Source of the DNA: Clostridiaceae bacterium 14S0207 | GTDB lineage: Bacteria > Bacillota > Clostridia > Clostridiales > Clostridiaceae | NCBI GenBank assembly: GCA_003288255.1 | Contig: CP026600.1 | Span: forward strand, 2,294,001 to 2,358,000 | DNA length: 64,000 nucleotides | Reading direction: 5' to 3' | Part shown: positions 1-8,410 of the stretch, in pieces | Layout of the letters: the number at the start of each line of letters is the position of its first letter | How positions within the stretch are numbered: the first letter of the stretch is position 1 | Notes under the pieces: model-generated | The model's database searches: none | The model's input: only the letters and a program-made list of their open reading frames with translations | Told to the model about the DNA's origin: nothing | Translations under genes and position numbers: made by a program

Positions 1-1263
1 TAACTCTGGCACTAATACTCTCATAACATACCAACCTTTATCTCTCGTTTCTGGTGGTGTTATATCCATAAATACTGCATATTCACTTACTTTCTTTAAA
101 TGTTTTAATATAAACTTTATATCCTCATCTATATTGTCTTTTCTTAAGTCTTCTAAACTAGATAATTTAATCTCACCATCTATTAACTCTTTTATGAGAT
201 TTTGTTTTTCCTCTATTCTCTTAGGAATACTATAAAATAAAACATTACTATCTAAATCTAAAAATCTAGGATTTTCTCCGCTCATAGCTTTTAAAGTTTC
301 CGTATTATATATTGTATTAAAATAGGAACTATATGAAATAGCTGCCGCTTCCATTATTCCTCTAGTCATAGCTTGTACAGGATCTAAATCACCTTGTACT
401 CCAAATAACAAATAAGGCATAGTTTTATCTTTTCTCTCTAAAAATACACCTAAAGTATGAATAGGAAGTTCTTCTAAAGTCATATAAAGAGGAATAATAT
501 TATAATCTGAGTTATTACCTAGATTAACATCTTCTAGTACTTTATTAATTATAGGATTATCTATTTGTACTAATGAACATTTTCTTTTTGTATACCAACT
601 TAACATAAATGCATCAATTTGAATATATTCAATTAAAGCATTTAATAAAGCCTTTTTTAAACTTTTATGTGATGCTGTTCCCGTACTAAAAGATGGTATA
701 TGATTTTTTTCTCCTTTTTCCAAATTAACATTATAACCAACAAACATCATTTTAGCCGGTACCCAAATCTTTTCTTCTGGATTAAATAAAGATGAACATT
801 TTATCCATCCTATTACATCTTTTTCATCTATTTTTTTATTACACATAGTCATATTTAATTTATTATTTTCATTAACTTGTTTTTCCGTAAATACATCTAT
901 GTATTTTAATGGTAATGTTTTACCCTTTTTAGACATTTCCTCATATGTAGCATAAATAATCTTATCCTCTAATAATTTGCCTGCAACTACAGATGAATAT
1001 CTTTCTATACTTTCTCCTGTATATTTTATCAGAGCCTCTTCATAGTGTGATCCATATCCTATAATATGATATTGTACCGTAGTAGAATTATCTATAACTT
1101 GCTTGTGATAATTAGGCATATTTCCAGTAATACTTTTTAATGATACATCTTTTAAATGGTTAGTTAATGGGGCTGCTGAAGTGTTCATAATTCCACTTTG
1201 ACTACTTGAAAAATTTTTAAATTCTTGAAAAACATTATTAAAACTAGGAGAATACTTAAGCAT
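1..1263 (-). CDS. sagD: SagD-like YcaO cyclodehydratase, 3' end outside window
   Basis: Partial gene: 421 codons are open from the ATG at 1263 to the left edge with no stop. YcaO proteins of this family use ATP to activate backbone amides so that Cys, Ser or Thr side chains of a precursor peptide cyclise to azolines. Seen directly: an ATP-site motif GESIERYSS at about residues 83-91, a TGTASH...EYIQIDAF block near 195-220, and PPETRD...RVLVPEL at the end of the visible part. The start lies 4 nt after the sagC stop, so the two are probably translationally coupled. It should form the heterocycle-forming complex with SagC acting on the Cys-rich peptide at 3531-3689. SagD proteins are about 450 residues, so little is missing. 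Confidence 0.9.
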   Translation of the reverse strand, partial: MLKYSPSFNNVFQEFKNFSSSQSGIMNTSAAPLTNHLKDVSLKSITGNMPNYHKQVIDNSTTVQYHIIGYGSHYEEALIKYTGESIERYSSVVAGKLLEDKIIYATYEEMSKKGKTLPLKYIDVFTEKQVNENNKLNMTMCNKKIDEKDVIGWIKCSSLFNPEEKIWVPAKMMFVGYNVNLEKGEKNHIPSFSTGTASHKSLKKALLNALIEYIQIDAFMLSWYTKRKCSLVQIDNPIINKVLEDVNLGNNSDYNIIPLYMTLEELPIHTLGVFLERKDKTMPYLLFGVQGDLDPVQAMTRGIMEAAAISYSSYFNTIYNTETLKAMSGENPRFLDLDSNVLFYSIPKRIEEKQNLIKELIDGEIKLSSLEDLRKDNIDEDIKFILKHLKKVSEYAVFMDITPPETRDKGWYVMRVLVPEL

Positions 1264-1267
1264 AACT

Positions 1268-2347
1268 TTAATCCTCAAGACTTTCTATTATATTTTTCAT
1301 AACTACTCTAGTAGATACATTTATATCCTCTAGTTTAGCCTTAGCCACGTTTCCACATGCTTTACAAAAAGGTACTCTTAATACATCTTGTACTTGTATT
1401 TCTAATGTTGGAACATATATACTTAGCGCTCTCCCTTCAAACTTAGAACTTCCTGTATTAGCTATTAAGAATCCTTCTGAAACAAGTAAATTGCTCATAA
1501 TATTCATTATTGGAATAATACCTTTATTTACTGGAAACTCTTCCTTGCATTTTTGTGATGCAAATTTATGATATAATATATGATCTTCTAGTCTTGCTAA
1601 AATTCTTTCTTCATAACATTCTAAACATCCGGTTTTCGGTGATTTAGTACTTAAAATATTTATAAAAGGACCATCTATAAAAGCAGTTACTACGGGAATA
1701 TTATTGTATATACATACTCTATTTAAATTTCTAAGCATACTTATGCTAACCTGTTGCATACAAAGAAGTATACAACAATATCCGCCTAATTCCTGTTTTA
1801 ACTTTTCTAAATTTTGTTTCATACTTAAAGCATCTAAATTTGATGTTACATCTATTGATGTTATAAGATTTTTTAAATCTTTAGAACATACATCTAAATC
1901 TAAATCTATAGATTTTGAAAGTTCCTTTACTGTCTTATTTTCATAATCACTATCACCTATAAATAGTAATTTTTTTTGATTATCTTTAACTGGCGCAAGA
2001 TATCTAAAATCACCCAAAAGTATTTTACTTATTTCATTATGAATATCCGAATCTTCTTTGCTACAAATCATACCTGATTGCCATAATGCTTCCATAGTTC
2101 CTAATAGATTGGCTTTATCATTATCATTTAAATCACTTTTTTCAATTTCTTCTAAAGTAATACTATTGCCTTTTTCCATATGATTTATGAAAGTTTTTAT
2201 AACTTTTTTAAAGCTTTCACTTTCTTCTTTTAAATCTAATGTTGCTTCATTATAATTCCATAATCCCATTCTAAAGATTATTTCATCTTTATTTAAAGTA
2301 AGTATTCTTAAATTATTATTAAAAACATATTCTTTTATTTTGTCCAC
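1268..2347 (-). CDS. sagC: SagC-like E1-type cyclodehydratase partner
   Basis: 359 residues. In streptolysin S-type systems the C protein binds the leader peptide and presents it to the YcaO (D) protein. Seen: paired CxxC motifs at residues 241-244 (GCLECYE) and 328-331 (FCKACGN), as expected for the structural zinc of E1-like members, after an N-terminal region that would hold the leader-binding winged helix. The start is GTG, 8 nt after a GGAGG that lies inside the last codons of sagB; this suggests translational coupling. It sits between sagB and sagD in the order A-B-C-D known from streptolysin S loci. Overall similarity is low, as usual for this subunit, so the call rests on the CxxC pairs and the context. 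Confidence 0.85.
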   Translation of the reverse strand: MDKIKEYVFNNNLRILTLNKDEIIFRMGLWNYNEATLDLKEESESFKKVIKTFINHMEKGNSITLEEIEKSDLNDNDKANLLGTMEALWQSGMICSKEDSDIHNEISKILLGDFRYLAPVKDNQKKLLFIGDSDYENKTVKELSKSIDLDLDVCSKDLKNLITSIDVTSNLDALSMKQNLEKLKQELGGYCCILLCMQQVSISMLRNLNRVCIYNNIPVVTAFIDGPFINILSTKSPKTGCLECYEERILARLEDHILYHKFASQKCKEEFPVNKGIIPIMNIMSNLLVSEGFLIANTGSSKFEGRALSIYVPTLEIQVQDVLRVPFCKACGNVAKAKLEDINVSTRVVMKNIIESLED

Positions 2348-2350
2348 AAT

Positions 2351-3301
2351 CTATTCCTCCTGTACCCCAACTAACGTCATATGAATCATATGTTTTAAAA
2401 CTCCATCAAGTCCTAAAAGTTCTTCTACATGTTGTTTTTCATATCCCCCAATATCGCATGCACCATATGCTAAAGCAGTTGATACTAGTTGAAGATTTTG
2501 AGCTATTTCACCTGTTTCTATGAATGCATATGCCATACCCGCATCACCATATTTTCTAGTATTAATAGGTAAATTATATATGTAAAATACAATAACATTG
2601 GCTTTTTCTGCATTAATAAATGCAAATTCAGCTAAAGATCTAATTTCTTTCTCGTTCATATTACCTGAAACCTTTTTTAAGGCATGGGCATAAGGATAAT
2701 ATCTATATATACCATCTTCTAGATCTTTTACATTATTTATATATAGGTATAGTTCTATTGGATATAGTCCACCAGCCGATGGTGTATTTCTAAGCTTCAA
2801 ATTTTTATTTTCCATAGAACCATAAGCAGGTACTTCAGCCGATATTCCTTGACTATAGTATAAAATATTAGATAAATCTTTTAAATGCATAGAATTACCA
2901 CTAAATTTCCTTACGCTTCTTCTATTAATTATAACTGTAGATAACGCTACCTTTACCTTTGTATGTATTGGCAATTTAATAATATCTTCTAAGTCCTCAT
3001 TAAATTCTAAATTAGTTGCTGTAGCTATAGCCTCTTGTTTTATAAAATTAGATATTCCAATTTTATAACCTATGTAATCATTATTTGTCTTATAATTTAA
3101 GAGATATTGTTCTCCTAAAAATCTATTTTCTCTAGAAGTTAAATTACTTTTTATAATATTATCAGAAATTTTAACCACAGTACTTTCTACATAAGGTGAC
3201 ATATTTAAATACTGTGTATTAAAAGAAATTATTTCTTTACTTTCTATAGAACTCAATGTTCTTTTTTCTTTATTTTTTTCTTTATTTTTATTTAAAAGCA
3301 T
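2351..3301 (-). CDS. sagB: SagB-type FMN-dependent azoline dehydrogenase
   Basis: 316 residues, nitroreductase fold. The family oxidises azolines made by the C/D complex to aromatic thiazoles and oxazoles. Seen: the FMN-binding motif RRSVRKFSG (127-135), PSAGG (174-178), a Lys-Tyr pair at 250-251 in the place of the catalytic Lys-Tyr of SagB/McbC enzymes, and GACDIGG near 280. The first 20 residues are lysine-rich and not conserved-looking. The ATG has GGAGAG 5-6 nt upstream. It is about 230 nt downstream of the precursor gene, with two hairpins between them, and runs directly into sagC. Confidence 0.93.
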   Translation of the reverse strand: MLLNKNKEKNKEKRTLSSIESKEIISFNTQYLNMSPYVESTVVKISDNIIKSNLTSRENRFLGEQYLLNYKTNNDYIGYKIGISNFIKQEAIATATNLEFNEDLEDIIKLPIHTKVKVALSTVIINRRSVRKFSGNSMHLKDLSNILYYSQGISAEVPAYGSMENKNLKLRNTPSAGGLYPIELYLYINNVKDLEDGIYRYYPYAHALKKVSGNMNEKEIRSLAEFAFINAEKANVIVFYIYNLPINTRKYGDAGMAYAFIETGEIAQNLQLVSTALAYGACDIGGYEKQHVEELLGLDGVLKHMIHMTLVGVQEE

Positions 3302-3476
3302 ACTACTCTCCTTTTCAATTAAAGATAAAACACCATTATTTTTAAGTTAATAATAAAATAGACCGTATTACATTGCTTCATTATAAAATTTAGCATTGCA
3401 TAACAGCCTTATTCAAATATTAAAGTAGTATTAAAATAATATCATAAATAAATTCTTAATTAAGTTTTTGAACTAT

Positions 3477-3537
3477 ATCCCCCATCAAATAATGATGGGG
3501 GATTGTACAAAAATAGTATTTTTAAAAATACTATTTT
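3477..3537 (-). terminator. Two tandem hairpins between sagA and sagB
   Basis: The first is an all-AT perfect stem around 3512-3537, overlapping the sagA stop. The second is an 11-bp GC-rich stem, 3477-3487 with 3493-3503, loop 5 nt. Neither is followed by a clean T-run on the minus strand, so they may give partial termination or 3'-end protection, raising sagA mRNA over sagBCD. Confidence 0.55.
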
Positions 3538-3689
3538 CCTGGAGTTGGAACTGTGCTTGTAGCTGTACCACCATTAACTCCTACAGATACACAGCAGCAG
3601 CAACAACAACAGCAGCATCCGCCTGGTGCTAATTGAACGTTTTCCTTTTTAGCACTTGTTGCTAATACATTTTTTTCAAACTTTAACAT
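3531..3689 (-). CDS. sagA: SagA/ClosA-like cytolysin precursor peptide
   Basis: 52-codon gene. The peptide starts MLKFEKNVLATS, has QLAPGG before an uninterrupted run of nine Cys (residues 25-33), then a small-residue tail (VSVGVNGG...) ending TPGK. From memory, Streptococcus SagA shares the MLKF..N.LATS start, the APGG-Cys junction and the TPGK end, and clostridiolysin S precursors have the same layout. F4-x3-V8 fits the FxxxB leader motif bound by the C protein. Leader cleavage is inferred after APGG (residue 24), leaving a 28-residue core. A GGGGGAGA ribosome-binding site precedes the ATG. The mature product is probably a secreted membrane-damaging toxin, which requires protease and exporter genes outside the window. 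Confidence 0.93.
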   Translation of the reverse strand: MLKFEKNVLATSAKKENVQLAPGGCCCCCCCCCVSVGVNGGTATSTVPTPGK

Positions 3690-3754
3690 AAAATCTCCCC
3701 CTTATGCTAAACTATATATAAGGTAAATGAATTCTTTCATCACCTTTCTCTTAT

Positions 3755-3782
3755 ATTATACACGATTTTAATACAAAGTTAA
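3755..3782 (-). promoter_or_regulatory. Probable sigma-A promoter of sagA
   Basis: On the minus strand TTAACT (3777-3782), 16 nt, TATAAT (3755-3760). The predicted start is near 3748, giving a leader of about 60 nt. An imperfect dyad at 3722-3744 (minus GGTGATGAAAG...CATTTACC) lies just inside the transcript and could be an operator. Confidence 0.6.
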
Positions 3783-3849
3783 ATATATTTAAACTTTTTT
3801 TTAAATTTTTTTTAATAATTCTTTGTTATCTACAATTTTTGAACAAAAA

Positions 3850-3901
3850 TAAAGAGAGTTGTATTAAAATTTATAATATCCTTCTAATTCATCTCTCTTT
3901 A
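3850..3901 (-). terminator. Terminator downstream of pepD
   Basis: A 9-bp stem (3850-3858 with 3893-3901) with a long AT-rich loop, followed on the minus strand by TTTTTGTTC. It is 33 nt past the pepD stop. Confidence 0.5.
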
Positions 3902-3933
3902 ACTTAATTATTAATATTCATTTATAACTTATA

Positions 3934-5385
3934 TTATTTTAATGCCTCTAAAACTTTCAATATATAACCATATACTCTATCTGTAGACGAAATACTTAAA
4001 TGTTCCTTTGGTGTGTGTACATCAAAAATATTTGGTCCCACAGAAATCATATCCATTTCTCCATCAAATTTACCACTGAATAACCCACACTCTAACCCAG
4101 CATGTATTGCTGAAATTTCTGGTTCTTCTTTATATAACTTCTTATATACATCTACCAATGTTTCTCTTAGTTTAGACTCAGGATTATATTGCCATTCTGG
4201 ATAATTTGCTAATAATTCAATTTTAGCCCCATACAAACTTGATATTAATTTACCTTTGTTACAAATAAATTCTTTTAATGTACCAACAGAACTTCTAACT
4301 GTACTTTCAAAATGCACACTTTTATCTGTTGTTGCCAAAATTCCTAAATTAGTAGAACTTTCTACTAATCCCTCTATAGCTTTACTCATAGTTTCTATTC
4401 CATTAGGAATTAACATTAAAATTCCTATAGTTTTCTCTGTACTTTCTTGTGTAAACATATCTATAGACTTATTTAACTTATTTAGTGAAACTTCTACCTC
4501 TTTATCTTGAGCATTCAATTCCACTTTAAGTATTCTATTCCATTTATCAATAGTTTCTTGTAAATTTGCAATTTCATTATCCTGTATTGCTATTATTGCT
4601 TCACTTTCCCTTGGAATTGCATTCATTTTAGCTCCACCATTAATAGAAACTAAGTTAAATTTAACTTTAGAACTTAAATCATATAAAAGTCGTCCTAAAA
4701 TCTTATTGGCATTTCCTCTTTGCTTGTCTATTTCCATCCCTGAATGTCCACCTTGGAGACCATGAACAAAAATTCTATAACATTGTTTTTGATTTTGTTC
4801 TTTTATTATAGGAAGTGTTATTACTTCTCTTACTCCACCTGAACAACTTACTAATAACTTACCTTCCTCTTCAGAATCTATGTTTATCATTCTTCTACCT
4901 TTTATATTCTTAGGATCTAAATGCTGTGCTCCTCCCATACCTACTTCCTCTTCTGTAGTAGCTAATAATTCAATTGGAGGATGACTAATATCATTAGAAT
5001 CTAAAATAGCTAGTCCCATTGCTATGGCTATACCATCATCTGCACCTAAAGTTGTTTTATTAGCTCGTAGAACATCACCTTCTACTACAAAATCTATTGG
5101 ATCTTTTAAAAAATTATGATCACTACATGCATCTTTTTCACAAACCATATCCATATGTCCTTGGATCACAACTATTGGTGAATTTTCATAACCCTTAGTA
5201 CCTGGTTTTCTTATAATAACATTTAAAGCTTCATCTTGTATAACTTCTAAATTACGATCTTTTGCAAATTGTACCAACCAATCACTTATTTCTTTCTCAT
5301 TCTTAGATCCTCTTGGATGTTGATTCATTTCTTTAAAGAATTGAAATACTTTATAACTTTCTAATGTTTTTAAGCTATCTAACAT
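3934..5385 (-). CDS. pepD: Aminoacyl-histidine dipeptidase PepD (M20 family)
   Basis: 483 residues, the family's normal length. A cytosolic zinc dipeptidase (beta-Ala-His/Xaa-His dipeptidase). Metal-ligand and catalytic motifs in order: QGHMDMVCEKD (about 90-100), GADDGIAIAMG, TTEEEVGMGGA, NIDSEEEG, GGHSGMEI in the dimerisation domain, HAGLECGLF and a C-terminal VHTPKEHLSI. The ATG follows AAAGGATG. It starts 15 nt after mntP and is probably cotranscribed with it. Likely role: use of peptides as amino-acid source. Confidence 0.95.
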   Translation of the reverse strand: MLDSLKTLESYKVFQFFKEMNQHPRGSKNEKEISDWLVQFAKDRNLEVIQDEALNVIIRKPGTKGYENSPIVVIQGHMDMVCEKDACSDHNFLKDPIDFVVEGDVLRANKTTLGADDGIAIAMGLAILDSNDISHPPIELLATTEEEVGMGGAQHLDPKNIKGRRMINIDSEEEGKLLVSCSGGVREVITLPIIKEQNQKQCYRIFVHGLQGGHSGMEIDKQRGNANKILGRLLYDLSSKVKFNLVSINGGAKMNAIPRESEAIIAIQDNEIANLQETIDKWNRILKVELNAQDKEVEVSLNKLNKSIDMFTQESTEKTIGILMLIPNGIETMSKAIEGLVESSTNLGILATTDKSVHFESTVRSSVGTLKEFICNKGKLISSLYGAKIELLANYPEWQYNPESKLRETLVDVYKKLYKEEPEISAIHAGLECGLFSGKFDGEMDMISVGPNIFDVHTPKEHLSISSTDRVYGYILKVLEALK

Positions 5386-5400
5386 TATTTATCATCCTTT

Positions 5401-5952
5401 CTATATAAACATCATTTTTATTCCAAAAAACAGTAAGATAATTCCTCCAATATAATCTGCATATTTTTGAAATACTTCTATTTTATTTAATAATTTAGAA
5501 ATTAAAAATGCAAATGTAGTCATAATTAAAGTTACTATACCTATTATTATTGTACAATTTATTAAAACTCCTACTGATTTAAGATCATTTAATACAGTAA
5601 ATCCAATTACCATGGCATCTATACTAACAGATATTCCTAATATAATATTTGTTTTAAGATTTAATAATATATTTTCCTTCTTTTTTTCCATTCCTTCTTT
5701 TATCATAATAACTCCAACTAAAGATATAACACATCCCCCTAAAATTTTAGGTACTGAGGCTATGTATGTACTAAATAGAATACCTCCATACCCTCCAACA
5801 AATGCAAATAAAAATTGAAAGAATGCAAAAGAAAAAATAAAGCCTATTTTATTTTTAAATTTCACCTCTGGGTTTAACCCGATTCCCAAAGCCACTCCAA
5901 AGGCATCTAAAGCTAAGGCTAAAGAAATAACTAATAAATAATTTAAATTCAT
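5401..5952 (-). CDS. mntP: MntP/DUF204-family putative Mn2+ efflux protein
   Basis: 183 residues, about six transmembrane segments in two halves. Each half carries the family's Asp motif: ALDAFGVALGIGL at 14-26 and SVSIDAMVIGFT near 110-121. MntP exports manganese in enteric bacteria; in clostridia the substrate is inferred. The ATG follows AGGAGG at good spacing. I looked upstream for a yybP-ykoY manganese riboswitch and saw none. First gene of a probable mntP-pepD operon. Confidence 0.8.
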   Translation of the reverse strand: MNLNYLLVISLALALDAFGVALGIGLNPEVKFKNKIGFIFSFAFFQFLFAFVGGYGGILFSTYIASVPKILGGCVISLVGVIMIKEGMEKKKENILLNLKTNIILGISVSIDAMVIGFTVLNDLKSVGVLINCTIIIGIVTLIMTTFAFLISKLLNKIEVFQKYADYIGGIILLFFGIKMMFI

Positions 5953-6170
5953 TTTTATCCTCCTACTATTAAACTATTATTATTAATATTATTAATCTTT
6001 AAAAATAATTCTTAGTTTAAAATAAGAAGACTTGATTTTATTTTGATAAATTTACCTATTATAATAATATCATTATAATATATTAATTTCAAAACATTAT
6101 TAACTTATTATCACTATTAAAAGCTTGTGCATATAATAATTGTGAGATAATTTATGAAAGGATAATTTGC

Positions 6171-6803
6171 ATGGAAATTTCTATACCTAAATATTTAAAA
6201 TCTTTTATAAGGGTGCTTCATGTCTCCCCAAAAACTCCTACTGTAGACATTTATATCAATAATTCTCCCGTTATTAAGGAACTAAGATATAGAGGCTTTA
6301 CTGAATATATGCCAATTGCTGCTGGTACCTATAATATAAAAATTTATGTTTCAGGTACAAATACTGTTTTACTAAATGACACTATAACAATAGATCCAAA
6401 CAAAATACTTACTATAGCAGCTATAGGTTTAGGTCCTAAATCACTATCACTTTTCCCTATACTAGATCCAAAGTTAAATATAGATAATACTAAAGCCTAC
6501 TTAAGATTTATTCAACTTTCACCAAATACACCACCTGTAGATATAGTGACTTCCAATGGTATACGATTATTTAAAAATACATCATACAAACAAAAACAAA
6601 ACTATATTCAACTAAATCCTCAAATTTATGCAGTAGATATGAAATTAGCCGATACTACAACTTCAATTTTGTATGTGCCAAATATAAAATTAATGCCAAA
6701 TAAATTTTATACTATTTATTCAGTAGGTTTATTAAATGACAATCCTCCTTTACAAGTATTAATTCCTCTTGATGGAAATTCTTATATAAGTTTCTATAGT
6801 TAA
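6171..6803 (+). CDS. DUF4397 two-repeat beta-rich protein
   Basis: 210 residues with two copies of a DUF4397-type repeat: IRVLHVSPKTPTVDIYIN at about 13-30 and LRFIQLSPNTPPVDIVTSN at about 112-130. Each is followed by an aromatic strand and a segment ending in YTIYSVGLL or similar. There is no signal peptide or membrane segment, unlike many DUF4397 proteins with N-terminal secretion signals, so it is cytoplasmic, spore-associated or exported another way. The function of the domain is not known. AAAGGA lies 8 nt before the ATG. It stands alone between divergent mntP and convergent pgi. Confidence 0.75.
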   Translation: MEISIPKYLKSFIRVLHVSPKTPTVDIYINNSPVIKELRYRGFTEYMPIAAGTYNIKIYVSGTNTVLLNDTITIDPNKILTIAAIGLGPKSLSLFPILDPKLNIDNTKAYLRFIQLSPNTPPVDIVTSNGIRLFKNTSYKQKQNYIQLNPQIYAVDMKLADTTTSILYVPNIKLMPNKFYTIYSVGLLNDNPPLQVLIPLDGNSYISFYS

Positions 6804-6823
6804 TTTTTAAATGTCTATTTCAT

Positions 6824-6865
6824 AAAAAAGAGATTAAATAATTTTAATTATCTAATCTCTTTTTT
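6824..6865. terminator. Bidirectional terminator between DUF4397 gene and pgi
   Basis: 13-bp stem AAAAAAGAGATTA (6824-6836) with its complement (6853-6865); T-runs on both sides serve both convergent genes. Confidence 0.85.
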
Positions 6866-6871
6866 ATCTGT

Positions 6872-8221
6872 TTATTTTAATCTTTCTTCTAATTCTTTTC
6901 TAAGCTCTCCGTAACCTGGCTTTCCAAGAAGTGCAAACATATTCTTTTTATATGCTTCAACTCCTGGTTGATTAAATGGATTAACACCTAATAAATATCC
7001 ACTTACTCCACAAGCTTTTTCAAAGAAATATACAAGGTATCCAAAATAATAAGGAGTTATTTCTGGAACATTTATAATTATATTTGGTACTCCTCCATCA
7101 TTATGTGCAAGTACTGTTCCTTCAAAAGCCTTCTTATTTACAAAATCTATAGTTTTATCTTGTAAATAATTTAATCCATCTAAATCTTCTTCAAAAGCTT
7201 TTAGGGTAATTTCCTTAGTTGCTTTTTTAACATTAATTACTGTTTCAAAAATATTTCTCATTCCATCTTGTATATATTGCCCCATAGAATGCAAATCTGT
7301 TGAGAAATTAACAGAAGTAGGGAAAATTCCTTTTCCATCTTTTCCTTCACTTTCTCCATACAATTGCTTCCACCATTCTGAAAAATATTGAAGCCTTGGT
7401 TCATAGTTAACTAAAATTTCAGTTGTTTTACCTTTTCTATATAGTGCATTTCTAGCTGCTACATAAGAATAACATGGATTTTCTTTTATTGATGGTCTAT
7501 AAAAATCTCTTCTAGCTTCTTTTGCCCCTTCTAACATTTCATCAATATTAACTCCAGCTGTAGCTATAGGAAGCAATCCTACTGCTGTAAGAACTGAAAA
7601 TCTTCCTCCAACATCATCAGGAATTACGAATGTTTCATATCCTTCCGAAGTAGCTAAAGTTTTTAAAGCACCTTTTTCTTTATCTGTAGTTGCAAAAATT
7701 CTTTCCTTTGCCCCTTCTTTTCCATATTTATTTTCCAATAGTTCTTTAAAAATTCTAAAAGCAATTGCAGGTTCTGTTGTTGTACCTGATTTAGAAACTA
7801 CATTAACAGATATATCCTCATCTTTTACAAGTTCCACTAAATCACTAATATAAGTTGAGCTAATATTATTTCCAACAAAATAAATAGCCGGTGTTTTTCT
7901 CTTGTTTTTTGGGAGACAATTATAAAAAGAATTACTCAACATTTCAATAGCAGCTCTAGCACCTAAATACGATCCTCCAATCCCTATAACTATCAATACA
8001 TCTGAATTATTTTGTATGTTTTCTGCTGCTTTCTTTATTCTATTAAATTCATCCTTATTATAATCAACAGGTAAATCTAACCATCCTAAAAAGTCATTTC
8101 CTGCTCCATCTTTATTATGCAACTTACTATGAGCTTCTTTAACCATACCCTCCATCATATTTATCTCATCTTCCTTTAAATAAGGCATGGCTTTACTTAA
8201 ATCAAGTTTAATCTTTGACAT
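6872..8221 (-). CDS. pgi: Glucose-6-phosphate isomerase
   Basis: 449 residues, the short bacterial form. Interconverts glucose-6-P and fructose-6-P in glycolysis. Seen: [12 protein letters not shown] (phosphate-binding) near 78, [16 protein letters not shown] near 148, the PGI signature [17 protein letters not shown] near 204, and [15 protein letters not shown] near the C-terminus. The frame is open to a TTG at 8236, but GGGAGGG (8227-8233) is placed for the ATG at 8221 ([10 protein letters not shown]), so that start is used. Confidence 0.97.
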   Translation of the reverse strand: MSKIKLDLSKAMPYLKEDEINMMEGMVKEAHSKLHNKDGAGNDFLGWLDLPVDYNKDEFNRIKKAAENIQNNSDVLIVIGIGGSYLGARAAIEMLSNSFYNCLPKNKRKTPAIYFVGNNISSTYISDLVELVKDEDISVNVVSKSGTTTEPAIAFRIFKELLENKYGKEGAKERIFATTDKEKGALKTLATSEGYETFVIPDDVGGRFSVLTAVGLLPIATAGVNIDEMLEGAKEARRDFYRPSIKENPCYSYVAARNALYRKGKTTEILVNYEPRLQYFSEWWKQLYGESEGKDGKGIFPTSVNFSTDLHSMGQYIQDGMRNIFETVINVKKATKEITLKAFEEDLDGLNYLQDKTIDFVNKKAFEGTVLAHNDGGVPNIIINVPEITPYYFGYLVYFFEKACGVSGYLLGVNPFNQPGVEAYKKNMFALLGKPGYGELRKELEERLK

Positions 8222-8299
8222 TATCTTCCCTCCCAAGTAATATATTTATATAAATATTTAAAGTAAAAATATTGAATTTCTATATACAATATCCTTTTT

Positions 8300-8328
8300 A
8301 TTATACCTTTTTATAAAAATATTATCAA
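8300..8328 (-). promoter_or_regulatory. Sigma-A promoter of pgi
   Basis: Minus strand TTGATA (8323-8328), 17 nt, TATAAT (8300-8305). Confidence 0.75.
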
Positions 8329-8366
8329 TAATTCGCATATTTGTATTAACTTAAATCCTTATAATA

Positions 8367-8410
8367 TAGATAGAAAAGCTAGGTACATTTATACCTAGCT
8401 TTTCTATCTA
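8367..8410 (-). terminator. 19-bp hairpin terminator overlapping the 8408 stop codon
   Basis: Perfect stem 8367-8385 with 8392-8410, loop of 6 nt. The TAG stop of the gene at 8408-9079 lies inside the stem. Could also limit read-through toward pgi. Confidence 0.75.

Noticed and set aside
5953-6170. yybP-ykoY manganese riboswitch upstream of mntP
   Set aside because: No conserved loop motifs of that element were found on the minus strand; the region is simple AT sequence.
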